Shown: positions 26,120-36,116, counted from the stretch's first letter. The stretch: 64,000 bases of DNA from Streptomyces antimycoticus (GCF_005405925.1 NZ_BJHV01000001.1:2170001-2234000); one strand, 5' to 3'. The notes: generated from the sequence alone by a model not told the origin. Numbers and translations are program-made.

Positions 26120-27696
26120 ATGACCCAGACGTTCCCCGGCGCCGCCCCACGGCGTGGTGTGCTGTCCATCGACGAGGGCACCACTGGCACCAGGGCCGGA
26201 GTCGTCCTCGACTCGGGCGCCACCCACGAGGTGTTCTACCGGCCGATCAAGGTCAGCCATCCGAATGACCTCGCGGTCGAGCAGGACCCGATGGGATCTG
26301 GACGGCCACCCTCGAGGTGGCGCGCCGGGCCGTCGGCGGGGCCCGCGAGGACGGCATCGAGATCACCGCCGTCGCGCTCTCCACCCAGCGGGCCACCGCG
26401 ATGCTCTGGGACCGCGTCACCGGGCAGCCGCTCCTGCCCGCGGTGGTGTGGCAGGACCGGCGCCACGCGACCGAGCTCACCGCCTACGAAGCGGAGTGGG
26501 ACGCCGTCCTGCTGGCCCGGCAGGGCCGGCCGGTCGGCGCCCGCGCCCCGTTCCTCTGGGCCGCCCGGCAGATCGCCGAGCACCCCGAGGTGGCCGCCGC
26601 GCACCGCCGGGGCCGGCTGCTCTTCGGCACCGTCGACACCTGGCTGATCTGGCGCCTCACCGGCGGCGCCGTCCACGCCACTACGCCGACCAACGCCGCG
26701 TCCACCGGTGGCTATCTGCTGGAGCGGCACGCCTGGGACCAGGAGTGGATCGGCCACCTCGGTTTCCCCCTCGGCCTGCTGCCGGAGCTCCGCTCCGACG
26801 ACACCGGATTCGGTACCACCGACCCGGCCGCCCTCGGGATCGCCGTCCCGCTGGCCGCCTCCATGGGCGATCAGCACGCCGCACTCGTCGCGCTCGGCGG
26901 GCTCGCCGTCGGACAGGGCATGTGCATGTACGGGACCGGCGCCTTCGTCGACGCGGCGACCGGCACCACGCCCGCCCTGCCCCGGCCGGACATCTCCGGG
27001 GTGCTCGCCCAGCCCGGCCGGCGGCAGGGCGACATCAGCCACTACAGCCTGGAGGCATACACCTCCACCGTGGGTTCGGCGCTGCGCTGGCTCTGTGACG
27101 ACCTGAGCCTGTTCGCGTCGCCGAAGGAGCTCGGTGAGGAAGCGGGCCGGGTCCCCACCCGGCCGGGCCGCACCCCGCGTTTCGTCCCGGCGCTCGCCGG
27201 GGTCCGTACGCCGGTCTGGCAACCGGAGGCCACCGCGTCCCTCACCGGGCTCACTCTCGCCACCACTCGCGCCGATCTCGCCCGTGCCGTGCTCGACGGG
27301 ATCGCGCACTCGGTGTGCGATCTGATCGACGGGGTCGCCGACACCATGGGCACCCCGTTCACCCGGCTCCGGGTCGGCGGCGGTGTCTCCGGCAGCGACC
27401 CGCTGTTGCGGATCCAGGCCGACCTGACCGGTCTGCCGCTGGAGCGGGTCGCCGACTCCGCGACCGCGAGCCTGCGCGGCACCGCCTATCTGGCGGGTGT
27501 CGCCCAGGGCCTGTGGCCCTCGCTCGAAGAGGTCGTCGAGGCGCAGCCGCACGGCCGGATCTTCGAGCCCGCGATCACGGCGGCCGAACGCGCCGAGCAG
27601 CGGGCCGCCTGGCGCGATGTGCTGATCGCCCATCGAGGCGACCCCGCGCTGCTCCCCCTGCGGGAGGGCCCGCCCAAGCCACCCACCCCCCGCTGA
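26120..27696 (+). pseudogene. FGGY-family (glycerol-type) kinase, frameshifted near its N-terminus
   Basis: The ATG at 26120 opens the ATPase phosphate-1 motif SIDEGTTGTRAGVV and the frame runs to VEQDPMG at about 26294, where it breaks. The rest of the kinase (IWTATLEVARRAVGG, TQRATAMLWD, VVWQDRR, GSTVDTWLIWRLTGG-like, SMGDQHAALVALGG, MYGTGAFVD, RVGGGVSGSDPLLRIQADLTG) continues in the -1 frame to 27696. One restored base in GATGGGATCTGG yields a normal ~525-residue FGGY kinase. The family phosphorylates polyols or sugars with ATP; linkage to glpD suggests glycerol or a related triol. The short VGVAQGLW-type C-terminus is intact. Pseudogene versus sequencing error cannot be decided here. Confidence 0.85.
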
Positions 27697-27769
27697 CGGC
27701 CCACCGACCGTCGCACCGGCGGCCCGCCGACCACGCGGCCGCCGTACCGAAACACCAGGAGTTGATGTT

Positions 27770-29443
27770 GTGATCACCATGCCCGCCCGGAAACCGCGGC
27801 GCACCGCCGCGGCGACCCGTCGGACGCCGCTGCTGCTCGACCGGGCCGCCATCAAGCGCCAACTGGCCGACGAGACCTACGACGTGCTCGTCATCGGCGG
27901 TGGCATCACCGGGGCGTACGCCGTGCTCGACGCCGCCTCGCGCGGGCTGCGCGCGGCCCTGATCGAGAAGGACGACTTCGCCTCCGGCACCTCGTCGAAG
28001 TCCTCGAAGATGGTGCACGGGGGCTTGCGCTATATCGAGCAGGGCAACGTCAACCTGGTCCGCCACTCGCTCCTGGAGCGGCATCGCTTCCGCAAGAACG
28101 CCCCGCACCTGGTGCACCGGCTGCCGTTCCTCTTCCCGATCCTGGAGAAGGACGGCATCTTCGACGCCCGCCTCGCCAAGGGTTTCGAGGGGCTGCTGTG
28201 GACGTACGACCTGGTCGGCGGCTGGCGGATCGGCAAACTGCACCAGCGGCTCACCGTCCCCGAGGTCCTCGCGCAGGCGCCGACGCTGCGTGCGGAGAAC
28301 CTCAGGGGCGGGCTGATGTACTTCGATGCCCGTGCCGATGACGCCCGGCTCGTCCTGACCATCGTCCGCACCGCCGCCGCGCTCGGCGCCACGATCCTCA
28401 ACGGTGCCAAGGCCGAGGGTCTGCTGATGGAGACGGACCAGGTGGCCGGTGCCCGGGTCACGGCGGACGGCGACACCTTCGACATCCGCTCGCGGGCCGT
28501 CGTCAACGCCACCGGGGTGTGGACCGACGAGCTCGACGCGAAGGCGGACGACGGTCACCGGCCGCAGGTCCGGCCGGCCAAGGGTGTGCACATCGTGGTG
28601 CCCTGGGACAAGGTGCGGATCAACTGCACGGTGACCGTGCCGATCCCCGGCCGGGCCCGCCGCGCCACCTGCACCCGCTGGGGCAACAGCGTCGTGCTGG
28701 GCACCACGGACGAGGACTACCAGGGCTCCCGGGACGATGTGCACTGCACCCGTGAGGAGATGGACTTCCTGCTGGAGGGGGCCAACACCGCCTTCGAGGG
28801 GAAGCTCACCCCGGACGATGTGATCGGCTCCATCGGCGGTCTGCGTCCGCTGGTGGGCGGCGGCGAGGGCGCGACGCTCGATATGCGCCGCGACCACCAC
28901 ATCACCGTCGGCCGCACCGGCATGGTGACGGTGACCGGCGGCAAGCTCACCACCAGCCGGCACATGGGCGAGCTCGTCATCAACAAGGTGATGACGGTCC
29001 TCGGCCACAGGGGGAAGAGCCGTACCACCGATCTCCCGCTGCTCGGCGGCGCCGGCTACGACGCCGAAGCCGTCGCGGCGTCCGGTGGCGTGGCCGCGCA
29101 CCTGGGCGAGCGCTTCGGCACCGAGGCCCGTTTCGTCGGCGACCTGATCCAGGACGACCCGTCGCTGGCCGAGCCGATCGTGGCGGGACTCCCGTACACC
29201 AGGGCCGAGGTCGTGTACGCGGCCCGCGCCGAACTGGCCCGTTCGGTCGACGATGTGCTCTCCCGCCGCACCCGCGCCCGGCTGTTCGCCCGGGACGCCT
29301 CCGTTACCGCCGCGGAGGCCGTCGGCGCGATCCTCGGCCAGGAACTGAACCTCACGGAGGCCGAGGTCGAGCGCTCGGTCGCCGAGTACCTCGCAGCCGT
29401 CCACCACGAAAAGTCCGTACTCCTCGAAGGGGCAGCAGCATGA
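27770..29443 (+). CDS. glpD: FAD-dependent glycerol-3-phosphate dehydrogenase
   Basis: 557 residues. The FAD-binding dinucleotide fold is YDVLVIGGGITGAYAVLDAASRG (residues about 37-60), followed by the GlpD signatures DFASGTSSKSSKMVHGGLRY and HLVHRLPFLFPI, VNATGVWTDEL, VLGTTDEDY and GGLRPLV. The C-terminal DAO_C domain includes TRARLFARDA. The enzyme oxidises sn-glycerol-3-phosphate to dihydroxyacetone phosphate and donates electrons to quinone at the membrane. The GTG at 27770 is 3 nt past a short overlapping ATG; ATG 27779 is an alternative start. Its stop codon overlaps the next gene's start (ATGA), showing translational coupling. Confidence 0.94.
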   Translation: MITMPARKPRRTAAATRRTPLLLDRAAIKRQLADETYDVLVIGGGITGAYAVLDAASRGLRAALIEKDDFASGTSSKSSKMVHGGLRYIEQGNVNLVRHSLLERHRFRKNAPHLVHRLPFLFPILEKDGIFDARLAKGFEGLLWTYDLVGGWRIGKLHQRLTVPEVLAQAPTLRAENLRGGLMYFDARADDARLVLTIVRTAAALGATILNGAKAEGLLMETDQVAGARVTADGDTFDIRSRAVVNATGVWTDELDAKADDGHRPQVRPAKGVHIVVPWDKVRINCTVTVPIPGRARRATCTRWGNSVVLGTTDEDYQGSRDDVHCTREEMDFLLEGANTAFEGKLTPDDVIGSIGGLRPLVGGGEGATLDMRRDHHITVGRTGMVTVTGGKLTTSRHMGELVINKVMTVLGHRGKSRTTDLPLLGGAGYDAEAVAASGGVAAHLGERFGTEARFVGDLIQDDPSLAEPIVAGLPYTRAEVVYAARAELARSVDDVLSRRTRARLFARDASVTAAEAVGAILGQELNLTEAEVERSVAEYLAAVHHEKSVLLEGAAA

Positions 29444-30993
29444 TCAGCCGCCAGACCATCACCCACCCGTTCAACCGGGGCGACTACACGATCGGCGCCC
29501 CCAGCTCCGCCAGGTGGGCGCGGAACACCCCGATCGGGGAGGGCGAGGCGGCCCTCCAGGTGAACCCGGTCGAGGTCCCCGAGTGCGTGGTCGAGGCACT
29601 GCGCGAGGCCGCGCACGCCGTCCACACCTCCCGCCACGAGGTCGTCGCCCGGACCCGTGACTGGTGGGCCGGTTCGATGATCGGTGAGACCGAGGGCCGT
29701 CCCGCCACCCCGAACGCCGTGATCGTCGAGGCGGCCGACGCCGACCAGGTCGCGGCCGTGCTGCGGATCTGCCACGAGGCCGGCGTCCCGGTCACCCCCT
29801 CGGCGGGCCGCTCCAACGTCACGGGCGCGGCCCTCCCCGTCTTCGGCGGCGTCGTCCTGGACGTCTGCGGGCTGAACCAGATCATCGACTTCGACGCCGA
29901 GTCGAACATCGTGGATGTCCAGGCGGGCATGTTCGGCGACCTCTTCGAGAAGCACCTCCAGGAGGAGTACGGCGTCACCACCGGCCACTGGCCGTCCGCC
30001 TTCGCCGTCTCCACGGTCGGCGGCTGGATCGCCTGCCGCGGCGCCGGTCAGCTCTCCACCCGTTACGGCAAGATCGAGGACATGGTCGTCGGCGTCGACG
30101 TCGTGCACGCGGACGGTACGCGCGCCACGTACGGCGACTACGCCCGCGCCGCGGTCGGCCCGGACCTGCGCCAGCTGTTCGTCGGCTCGGAGGGCACCCT
30201 CGGTGTCATCGTCTCGGCGCGCCTGCGGGTCCACCCGCTGCCGCGGTACGCCGGCGCCGTCGCGTTCGGCTTCACGACCTTCGCGGAGGGCCTGGACGCC
30301 TGCCGCAAGATCATGCAGCGCGGTGCCACCCCGGCCGTCCTGCGGCTGTACGACACCCTGGAGTCCGGCACCCACTTCGGCCACCCGGAGACCAACCTGC
30401 TGCTCATCGCCGACGAGGGGGACCCGGCCATCGTCGACGCCTCGATCAAGGTGGCGACCGAGGTCTGCGCGGCGTACGGCCCCGAGCTGGACAGCAAGGC
30501 GGTCTTCGAGCGCTGGCTGGACGAGCGGATGCTGGTCGGCAAGTCCGCCGACGGCTTCACGCCGGGTCCGGGCTTCGTCGCCGACACCCTGGAGATGGCC
30601 GCGTCCTGGACCGACCTCCCGGTGATCTACGACGAGGTGGTCGCCGCGATCCAGTCGGTGCCCGGCACCCTGGCCGCCTCGGCGCACCAGTCCCACGCGT
30701 ACACCGACGGCGCCTGCGTCTACTTCTCACTGCGCGGCGATGTGGCGCCCGAGTCGCGGCGCGACTGGTACCGCTCGGTGTGGGACGCGGCCAACGCCGT
30801 ACTGATCAAGCACGCGGCGGCGCTCAGCCACCACCATGGCTGCGGTCTGCTGCGCGGCCCCTACCTGGAGGAATCCCTCGGGGCGGGCTTCCCGACGTTC
30901 GTCGCGGTGAAGCAGGCCCTCGACCCGGCGGGCATTCTCAACCCTGGCAAGCTGGGCCTTCCCAGTCGCTTCGGCGCGTCCCCGCTGAACTGA
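29440..30993 (+). CDS. FAD-binding oxidase, alkyldihydroxyacetone-phosphate synthase-like
   Basis: 517 residues of the VAO/PCMH flavoprotein family. FAD pyrophosphate-binding elements are VPVTPSAGRSNVTGAALP and HWPSAFAVSTVGGWIACRGAGQLSTRYGKIEDMVVG, then LRQLFVGSEGTLGVIV. The C-terminal half has the histidine cluster ALSHHHGCGLLRGPYLEESLG and DPAGILNPGKLG. This HHHG context is the one found in alkyl-DHAP synthase (AGPS), which exchanges an acyl for an alkyl chain on DHAP. Bacterial relatives near glycerol kinase/glpD genes have unclear activity and may oxidise glycerol-derived substrates. The start overlaps the glpD stop by 4 nt. Confidence 0.88.
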   Translation: MISRQTITHPFNRGDYTIGAPSSARWARNTPIGEGEAALQVNPVEVPECVVEALREAAHAVHTSRHEVVARTRDWWAGSMIGETEGRPATPNAVIVEAADADQVAAVLRICHEAGVPVTPSAGRSNVTGAALPVFGGVVLDVCGLNQIIDFDAESNIVDVQAGMFGDLFEKHLQEEYGVTTGHWPSAFAVSTVGGWIACRGAGQLSTRYGKIEDMVVGVDVVHADGTRATYGDYARAAVGPDLRQLFVGSEGTLGVIVSARLRVHPLPRYAGAVAFGFTTFAEGLDACRKIMQRGATPAVLRLYDTLESGTHFGHPETNLLLIADEGDPAIVDASIKVATEVCAAYGPELDSKAVFERWLDERMLVGKSADGFTPGPGFVADTLEMAASWTDLPVIYDEVVAAIQSVPGTLAASAHQSHAYTDGACVYFSLRGDVAPESRRDWYRSVWDAANAVLIKHAAALSHHHGCGLLRGPYLEESLGAGFPTFVAVKQALDPAGILNPGKLGLPSRFGASPLN

Positions 30994-31038
30994 CCTGATC
31001 AGCCACGTCCCCCCTCCTTCCCCAGGCAGGTCTTCACC

Positions 31039-31699
31039 ATGGCCCTTCCCTGTCCCCGTCCGGCGCCGCACTCGCGCCGCGGCTCACCTCGGCCTTCGCC
31101 GAGGTGCCGGTCGTCGCGTCGGTGATCGGCACCGAGCCGCTGCGGCAGTTCCTGACCGCACCGGCCAAGGTGTGCATCCTCGCGTCGTTCACCGTGGGAC
31201 AGCTGCCCAAGGTGGTACCGGCCCTGGTCCGGGCGGGGAAGACCGTGTTCGTGAACGTGGACAGCAGCCCCGGTCTGGCTCAGGACCGGGGCGCGCTGGA
31301 CTACATCAAGAGCCTGGGCACGCATGGCGTGGTCAGCACCCGGCTCTCCCTCATCGAGAAGGGCCGTCCGCTGGGTCTGCTGACGATGATGAAGGTGTTC
31401 GTCACCGACCGGTCCAATCTGCGCCGCTCCACGGACGCGATCTCGCGTGGGGCGCCGGACCTGGTCGAGATCATGCCCGCCCCGATCGTCGCCCGGATGA
31501 GCGCGCAGGCACAGCGCGCCATGTCCCCTCGATCGCGGCGGGCTTCGTGGAGACGCCCGCGGACGTGGCGCTCGCGCTGGCCCTCGGGTCCGTCGCGGCC
31601 GCCACGTCCGACCCCCGCCTCTGGCACCTGCGCCGCGAACAGCTACCGCCGGTCCCGCCCTCCGCACTGAAGCGGCCTGCCGCACCCTCCCAGGAGTAA
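31039..31699 (+). pseudogene. GlpP-type glycerol-3-phosphate-responsive antiterminator, two frameshifts
   Basis: Central segments VVASVIGTEPLRQFLTAPAKVCIL, KTVFVNVDSSPGLAQDRGALDYIKSLG, VVSTRLSLIEKG and PDLVEIMPAPIV (quoted in parts) match the GlpP barrel family, which binds glycerol-3-phosphate and, in Bacillus, RNA. The ATG at 31039 is in a different frame from the body and the last 60 residues (SIAAGFVETPADVALALALG...) are in a third segment. Restoring one base near 31047 and one near 31526 gives a continuous ~220-residue protein. The GTG at 31104 could start a shorter product. It follows the flavoprotein gene by 45 bp in the same operon, so it is the likely local regulator. Confidence 0.75.
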
Positions 31700-31705
31700 G
31701 CCCCC

Positions 31706-32008
31706 ATGTCCTACGTCATCGTCGCCCGCTACCGCACCAAGGAGGGCGCGGAGAACACCGTCCTCCCCCTGCTCGACACGATGGCCGCCGCGTCCCGCCA
31801 GGAGCCGGGCAACCTCGCCTACCGCGTCCACCAGGGCACCGAGGACCCGCGGGCGATCGTGCTGTACGAGGAGTACGTCTCCGAAGACGCCTTCACCGCG
31901 CACTGCGCCGCCCCGCACTTCCAGGAGATCGTGCTCGGCAAGGTCGTCCCGCTGCTGGAGAGCCGTGACGTGCTGCGCTGCGCCCCGCGTCCGCAGGTGC
32001 GGGCATGA
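31706..32008 (+). CDS. Antibiotic biosynthesis monooxygenase (ABM)-fold small protein
   Basis: 100 residues: MSYVIVARYRTKEGAENTVLPLLDTMAAASRQEPGNLAYRVHQG..., with the ABM-type ferredoxin-like pattern ending LYEEYVSEDAFTAHCAAPHFQEIV. The family includes YgiN-like quinol monooxygenases and small-molecule-processing enzymes that work as homodimers without cofactor. In operons with FGGY kinase and GlpP-like genes its job is unknown. The start is 7 bp after the antiterminator stop and its own stop overlaps the next start (ATGA), so it is part of the same transcript. Confidence 0.87.
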   Translation: MSYVIVARYRTKEGAENTVLPLLDTMAAASRQEPGNLAYRVHQGTEDPRAIVLYEEYVSEDAFTAHCAAPHFQEIVLGKVVPLLESRDVLRCAPRPQVRA

Positions 32009-32520
32009 AGACCCGTGCGGTGGTATTGCGCGGCATATCGACCGCCCGCCCCTACTCCGAGACCCGCCCGGTCGAGGTGGAGGAACTGGAGCTGGGTGCC
32101 CCGCGCGAGGGCGCGGTGCTGTTCCGGATCGCGGCCGCCTCGCTCTGCCACTCGGACCTGTCGGTGGTGGGCGGCGACCGGGTCCGCCCGCTGCCGATGG
32201 CGCTGGGGCACGAGGCGGTGGGCATCGTACGGGAGACCGGGCCGGGCGTCGCCCGGGTCCGCCCCGCTGACCACGTGGCCCCGGTCTCCGTGCCGAGCCG
32301 CGGCCTCTGCGCCGACCGCGCGGCCGGCCGGCCCGCCCTGGGTGCACAGGCCGCCGCGGCGAACGGGTCGGGAGCACCGCTGCACGGCCCGTCCCTGCCG
32401 ACGCGCCGCCGTGAGCGAGAGCCCACTCTGCTCTCCCTCGCCGTCGGCGCGGTCGCGGCCGCCTTGCCCGCCCGACGGGCCGCCGCGCTCATCCCCCTGC
32501 GAGCCGTCAACGACGCCTAG
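32005..32520 (+). pseudogene. Decayed, truncated zinc alcohol dehydrogenase (MDR family)
   Basis: The first ~110 residues are those of a zinc-dependent MDR dehydrogenase (MKTRAVVLRGISTARPYSE, catalytic Zn ligands in SLCHSDLSVVGG and GHEAVG). The structural-zinc loop is ruined: VPSRGLCADRAAGRPALG keeps only one of four cysteines. The last ~60 residues are arginine/alanine-rich sequence unrelated to the family, and the NAD-binding half is absent (171 versus about 370 residues). The TAG stop is part of the CTAG that flanks the IS1182 element, but the same TAG would exist without the insertion, so the truncation predates the transposon. Confidence 0.7.
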
Positions 32521-34206
32521 AAGACTGATGAAGATCTTGGTGTGATTCTGGTTGCCGTGGTCAGGTGATAGCGGGGGTGTGCCAGGTGTCGCCGTTGTGG
32601 TTGAGTCCGAGGTTGATCAGGGTTCGCAGGTTGAGGGCTGCGGCACGGGTGTGGAGCCAGGCGTTGTTCTTGATGGTGCCGCGGTAGCGGAGTCTGCGGT
32701 TGCCGTGGGCGACGAGCCAGGCGACGGCGCGTTCGACGGGTGGTCTCCATCGTCGGTAGGCGGCTTGCCAGTCGGGGTCGGTGCTGGCCTGGTGGCGGGC
32801 AGCGGTGAGCAGGTCGTGGTGGGGGCGGATGGTGACGATCCGGCCGGTCTTGGCGGTGGTGCACTGCTTGCGCAGGGGCAGCTGGCGCACTGGTCGGTGA
32901 AGAGCGCTTTGCGTTGCATGTGCCGCCCGGACGGCTCGCTGAGCGGGACGGTGTGTCCGGCGGGGCAGGTCACCGTGCTGCCCGCGGTGTTGATGGCGAA
33001 GTCGTCGAGGCTGAACCCGCCAAGGACAGCCGTCTTCAGCGGGGCGGGCTTGAGGAAGAGTCGGTGTCCTGCTCGGTGCAGGATCTGGCAGGTGTCGCCA
33101 GTGGAGTAGGCGCTGTCGCCGAAGACGTCCACCGGGCTGTCTTCGTCGGCGAGCAAGTCGATGCCGACAGTGGCCTCGTGGTGCTCGGTTCCGGTTGCCG
33201 GCCGCAGAGCGAGGGCGGTGTATAAGCCGGTCTCGGGCTCGACGGCCAGGTGGGCCTTGAAGCCGTCCTGCCGGTGGGTGCGGGTCTTGTGGACGTGGCG
33301 GGCTTCGGGGTCGACGGTGGAGATCATCCGGTCGTAGGCGGTGCCCTGAGTGATGCGCCAACGCCCGTCACGGCCGTTGGAGTCCTCGGCGGGTTCGACG
33401 TCCTGTTCTGCGACCAGGGCCAGCAGGCCGAGCGCGTTCGCGGCTTTCTCCCCGAGCTGTTGGTCGGGCAGGTGGCCCAGCAGCCGCACCGCGTCGGTGA
33501 CCAGTGCGTCGATGAGGTCGGCTCGGGCCTGCTCGTCGTTCCAGGCGATGCGGGGTTTGCCCGGGTCGGTGTAATCGTGGGCGGTGCACTGGATTGCTGC
33601 TTGTTCGGCCGCGTGTGGGACCTCACGGATGACTGTCCTGATGGCGGCGATGATCTGGGTGACCGTGTCCTGGGTGGCGACCGCGTCGTCCAGCACGGTG
33701 GAGTCCAGCGCCCGACGGTGCTTGCCTTTCAGTACTCCGGTGCTCTTCACGACTTCGCGTACGGTCTCGAAGATCCGGTTCGGACGGGCGGAGCGGGCCA
33801 GCCGGCGGCGGAAGTAGGCCAGCAGCGACGGGTCGAACGCCATGTCGTAAAGGCCCAGCCCGCACGCGGCCTTCCACCGCAGGTCACACCGCAATTCCTG
33901 CACGGTCTGGTAATCCGACAGCCCGTGCAGGGCCTGCAGAGTGATCGCAGCGGCCAGGATCTGCGGCGGCATACTCGGCCGCCCGTTCGCCGACGGATAC
34001 ATGTCCGCGAACATCTGAGCCGGAAACAGCCTCCCCCGATGCTCGGCCAGAAACGCGAACACACTCCCGACTGGGATCAAACCCCGACACGTCTCCCACA
34101 CGTCCGGCCCGACCGTCTCCCCGACCCACTCACCCATCGCCACGACACGAGTCTGGGCCTGCCACTCACACCGCAAGGCCAGAACCTCAAGATCTTCATC
34201 AGTCTT
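32521..34206. mobile_element. IS1182-family insertion sequence with exact ends
   Basis: Perfect 19-bp inverted repeats AAGACTGATGAAGATCTTG (32521-32539) and its complement (34188-34206) bound a single transposase frame on the minus strand. CTAG occurs immediately outside both ends (32517-32520 and 34207-34210) and fits a 4-bp target duplication at a palindromic target. Size 1,686 bp. It separates the glycerol-type operon from the lipoprotein gene. Confidence 0.9.
32561..34137 (-). pseudogene. IS1182-family transposase, one frameshift
   Basis: From MGEWVGETVGPDVWETCRGL the frame carries the InsC-like N-terminal domain (DMYPSANGRPSMPPQILAAAITLQ), first Asp in ALDSTVLDDAV, then VDVFGDSAYSTGD with the second Asp, and a C-terminal PPVERAVAWLVAHGNRRLRYRGTIKNN with the Glu. 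The frame breaks at a CCCC run (plus strand 32874-32877): up to ...FTDQCASCP it is frame A, and LRKQCTTAKTGRIVTIRPHHD onward is the -1 frame, ending at 32561. One added C gives a ~525-residue transposase. Decay or sequence error; the intact terminal repeats favour a recent, possibly intact element. Confidence 0.82.
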
Positions 34207-34277
34207 CTAGTACGCGTCATTCCGCACCGGCGGGTGCTCGGGCAGCGGCGCGGCCCGAGCGCCCTGGGAGGTGCGGG

Positions 34278-34925
34278 TCAGCCGCCCTGACCGATGCCGC
34301 CGATCGGGCCGACCTTCACCGGGGAGCCGGCGCCGTCCGTGACGGGCAGGGTGCCGCCGCCCGGCCAGTCGAGGGTGACCGACTTCGTCTCGTTCGGCGG
34401 GGTCACCACCAGCCCCGTGACGCGGACGCCGGAACCGCCCGACTCGTTGATCGGGTAGTTGACGCCGAAGTACGTCGACTCCCCGTCCTTGAGGATGTGC
34501 GAGTCGGCCGGCTGACCACCGCGCTTCGCGGACAGCGCCCCCTCGCTGGTCTTCAGGTCGACGCCAGCGAACCCGGAGATCGTGCAGTCCCGGCCGCCAC
34601 CGTTCTTCAGCGTCACCGCGACGGTGCCCTCGCCGTCGCCGTCGATGGTGCGGTCCACCGCGGTGATCTCCAGCTCGTCGGTGCGGCACTTGCCGACCTT
34701 GCCGTTCTCGCCGGAGCCGGTCCCGGCGGCCGTGCCCTGCCCGCCGGAGTCCTTCCCGCCGCCCTGATCCGAACCGCCCGAGCCCGAACCGCCGCCCGAG
34801 GAGGACGCACTGGACGCGGATGACGGGTCGCTCTGCCCCGAGCCGTCATCGTCGTTCTGACAGGCCGTGAGCGACAGACCCGCGGCAACGACCAGGGCCG
34901 CGAAGGTGAGCTTGTGAACGCGCAT
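34278..34925 (-). CDS. DUF4232-type lipoprotein
   Basis: About 215 residues. The signal peptide MRVHKLTFAALVVAAGLSLTAC ends in a lipobox (LTAC), followed by a long Ser/Gly/Asp-rich linker (SSASSASSSGGGSGSGGSDQGGG...) that would tether the domain away from the membrane. The folded part starts CRTDELEITAVDRTIDGDGEGTVAVTLKN with a second Cys in GRDCTISGFAGVDLK, a pattern common to DUF4232 proteins of actinomycetes. Function unknown; an extracytoplasmic beta-sandwich is likely. It is a single gene next to the IS1182 right end. Confidence 0.85.
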   Translation of the reverse strand: MRVHKLTFAALVVAAGLSLTACQNDDDGSGQSDPSSASSASSSGGGSGSGGSDQGGGKDSGGQGTAAGTGSGENGKVGKCRTDELEITAVDRTIDGDGEGTVAVTLKNGGGRDCTISGFAGVDLKTSEGALSAKRGGQPADSHILKDGESTYFGVNYPINESGGSGVRVTGLVVTPPNETKSVTLDWPGGGTLPVTDGAGSPVKVGPIGGIGQGG

Positions 34926-35122
34926 CGTTTCTTCCTCAGTATCGGTTGGGGGTGCCGCCCGCTCGGTACACGTCGGTACGAGCGAGCGTTTCTGATCAGC
35001 AGGAGCCGCCCGGCCCGCCGCACGTTCCGCCCCACCGCCCCCCTGATACACCCCTGTTACACGAACAGCCGGGCGCGGCCGTTCATCAGTGGGGACTCCC
35101 GCATGCGAGGCCGCACGACGGA

Positions 35123-36055
35123 TCAGAGGGTGAGGACGAGCTTGCCCCGGAGGTGACCGCCGTCGAGCAGCCGGTGCGCGTCGGCGACGCGCTCGAACGG
35201 GAACGTCTCCTGCACGTGGACCCGGAGCCGGCCCTGTTCGACGAGTTCGACAAGACCTCGCAGGGCGACCGGATCGGGGTCGACCGCGATGCCGCTGAAG
35301 CGCATACCGGCCGCCTCGTACCTTGCGACGAGCTCCGTATCCTCCTCGGCGACCGCCGTCACCAGGTGACCGCCCGGGCGGAGCACGCCGAGCGACCGCT
35401 GGACGGTGTCGCCGCCGATTGTGTCGAGCACGACATCGATGTCGCGGACCGCCTCGGTGAAGTCGACCGCCGTGTAGTCGATCACCTCATCGGCGCCGAG
35501 CTCCTCGACGAACTTCCGCTTGCTCCCACTGGCGGTCGCGATCACCTGTGCGCCGAGCGCTTTCGCGATCTGGATCGCCACGTGGCCGACCCCGCCACCA
35601 CCGCCGTGGACCAGGACGCGGTCGCCCTCGGTCACGCCGCCGAGGTCGGCGAGGCCCTGCCACGCCGTCAGCCCGACGACCGGCAGGGCCGATGCCTCGA
35701 CATGCGAGAGCGACGCCGGCTTGCGTACCAGGTGCAACGCCGGCGCCGACACGACCTCGGCGTACGCGCTCGCCGCCCGCGGGAACATCGGCATCCCGAA
35801 CACCTCGTCGCCGGGCCTGAACCGATACGTCAGCGACCCCTCCTGGACCACGCCGCTGATGTCCCAGCCGAGGATGAACGGCGGCCGGCCGAGCAGCGGG
35901 GGGAACTCGCCGGCGCGCAGGAGCGCCTCCAGCGGGTTCAGCCCGATCGCCTTGACGCGGACGAGAACCTCGGTCGGGAGGGGCTGGGGCTCGGGCGCGT
36001 CCACGATGGTGAGCACCTCGGGACCGCCGAGCATCTGCTGGGTGATGACTCGCAT
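35123..36055 (-). CDS. NADP-dependent quinone oxidoreductase-like protein (zinc-free MDR)
   Basis: 310 residues from ATG 36055. MDR fold with GroES-like N-terminus (VLVRVKAIGLNPLEALLRAGEFPP) and NADP-binding GGGGGVGHVAIQIAKALGAQVIATASGSKRKFVEELGADEVIDY. The zinc ligands of alcohol dehydrogenases are absent and LTAWQGLADLGGVTEGDRVLVHG is typical of QOR/zeta-crystallin enzymes that reduce quinones or enones with NADPH. It is divergent from an HxlR regulator 91 bp away, with two GGTACC palindromes in between, the standard arrangement for electrophile-sensing regulation. Confidence 0.92.
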   Translation of the reverse strand: MRVITQQMLGGPEVLTIVDAPEPQPLPTEVLVRVKAIGLNPLEALLRAGEFPPLLGRPPFILGWDISGVVQEGSLTYRFRPGDEVFGMPMFPRAASAYAEVVSAPALHLVRKPASLSHVEASALPVVGLTAWQGLADLGGVTEGDRVLVHGGGGGVGHVAIQIAKALGAQVIATASGSKRKFVEELGADEVIDYTAVDFTEAVRDIDVVLDTIGGDTVQRSLGVLRPGGHLVTAVAEEDTELVARYEAAGMRFSGIAVDPDPVALRGLVELVEQGRLRVHVQETFPFERVADAHRLLDGGHLRGKLVLTL

Positions 36056-36116
36056 GACTCTCCTGGCTTCGGAAGGGAGGGAGAGAACCCAGGCTAGGTT
36101 TCCGACAGGAACCCGC

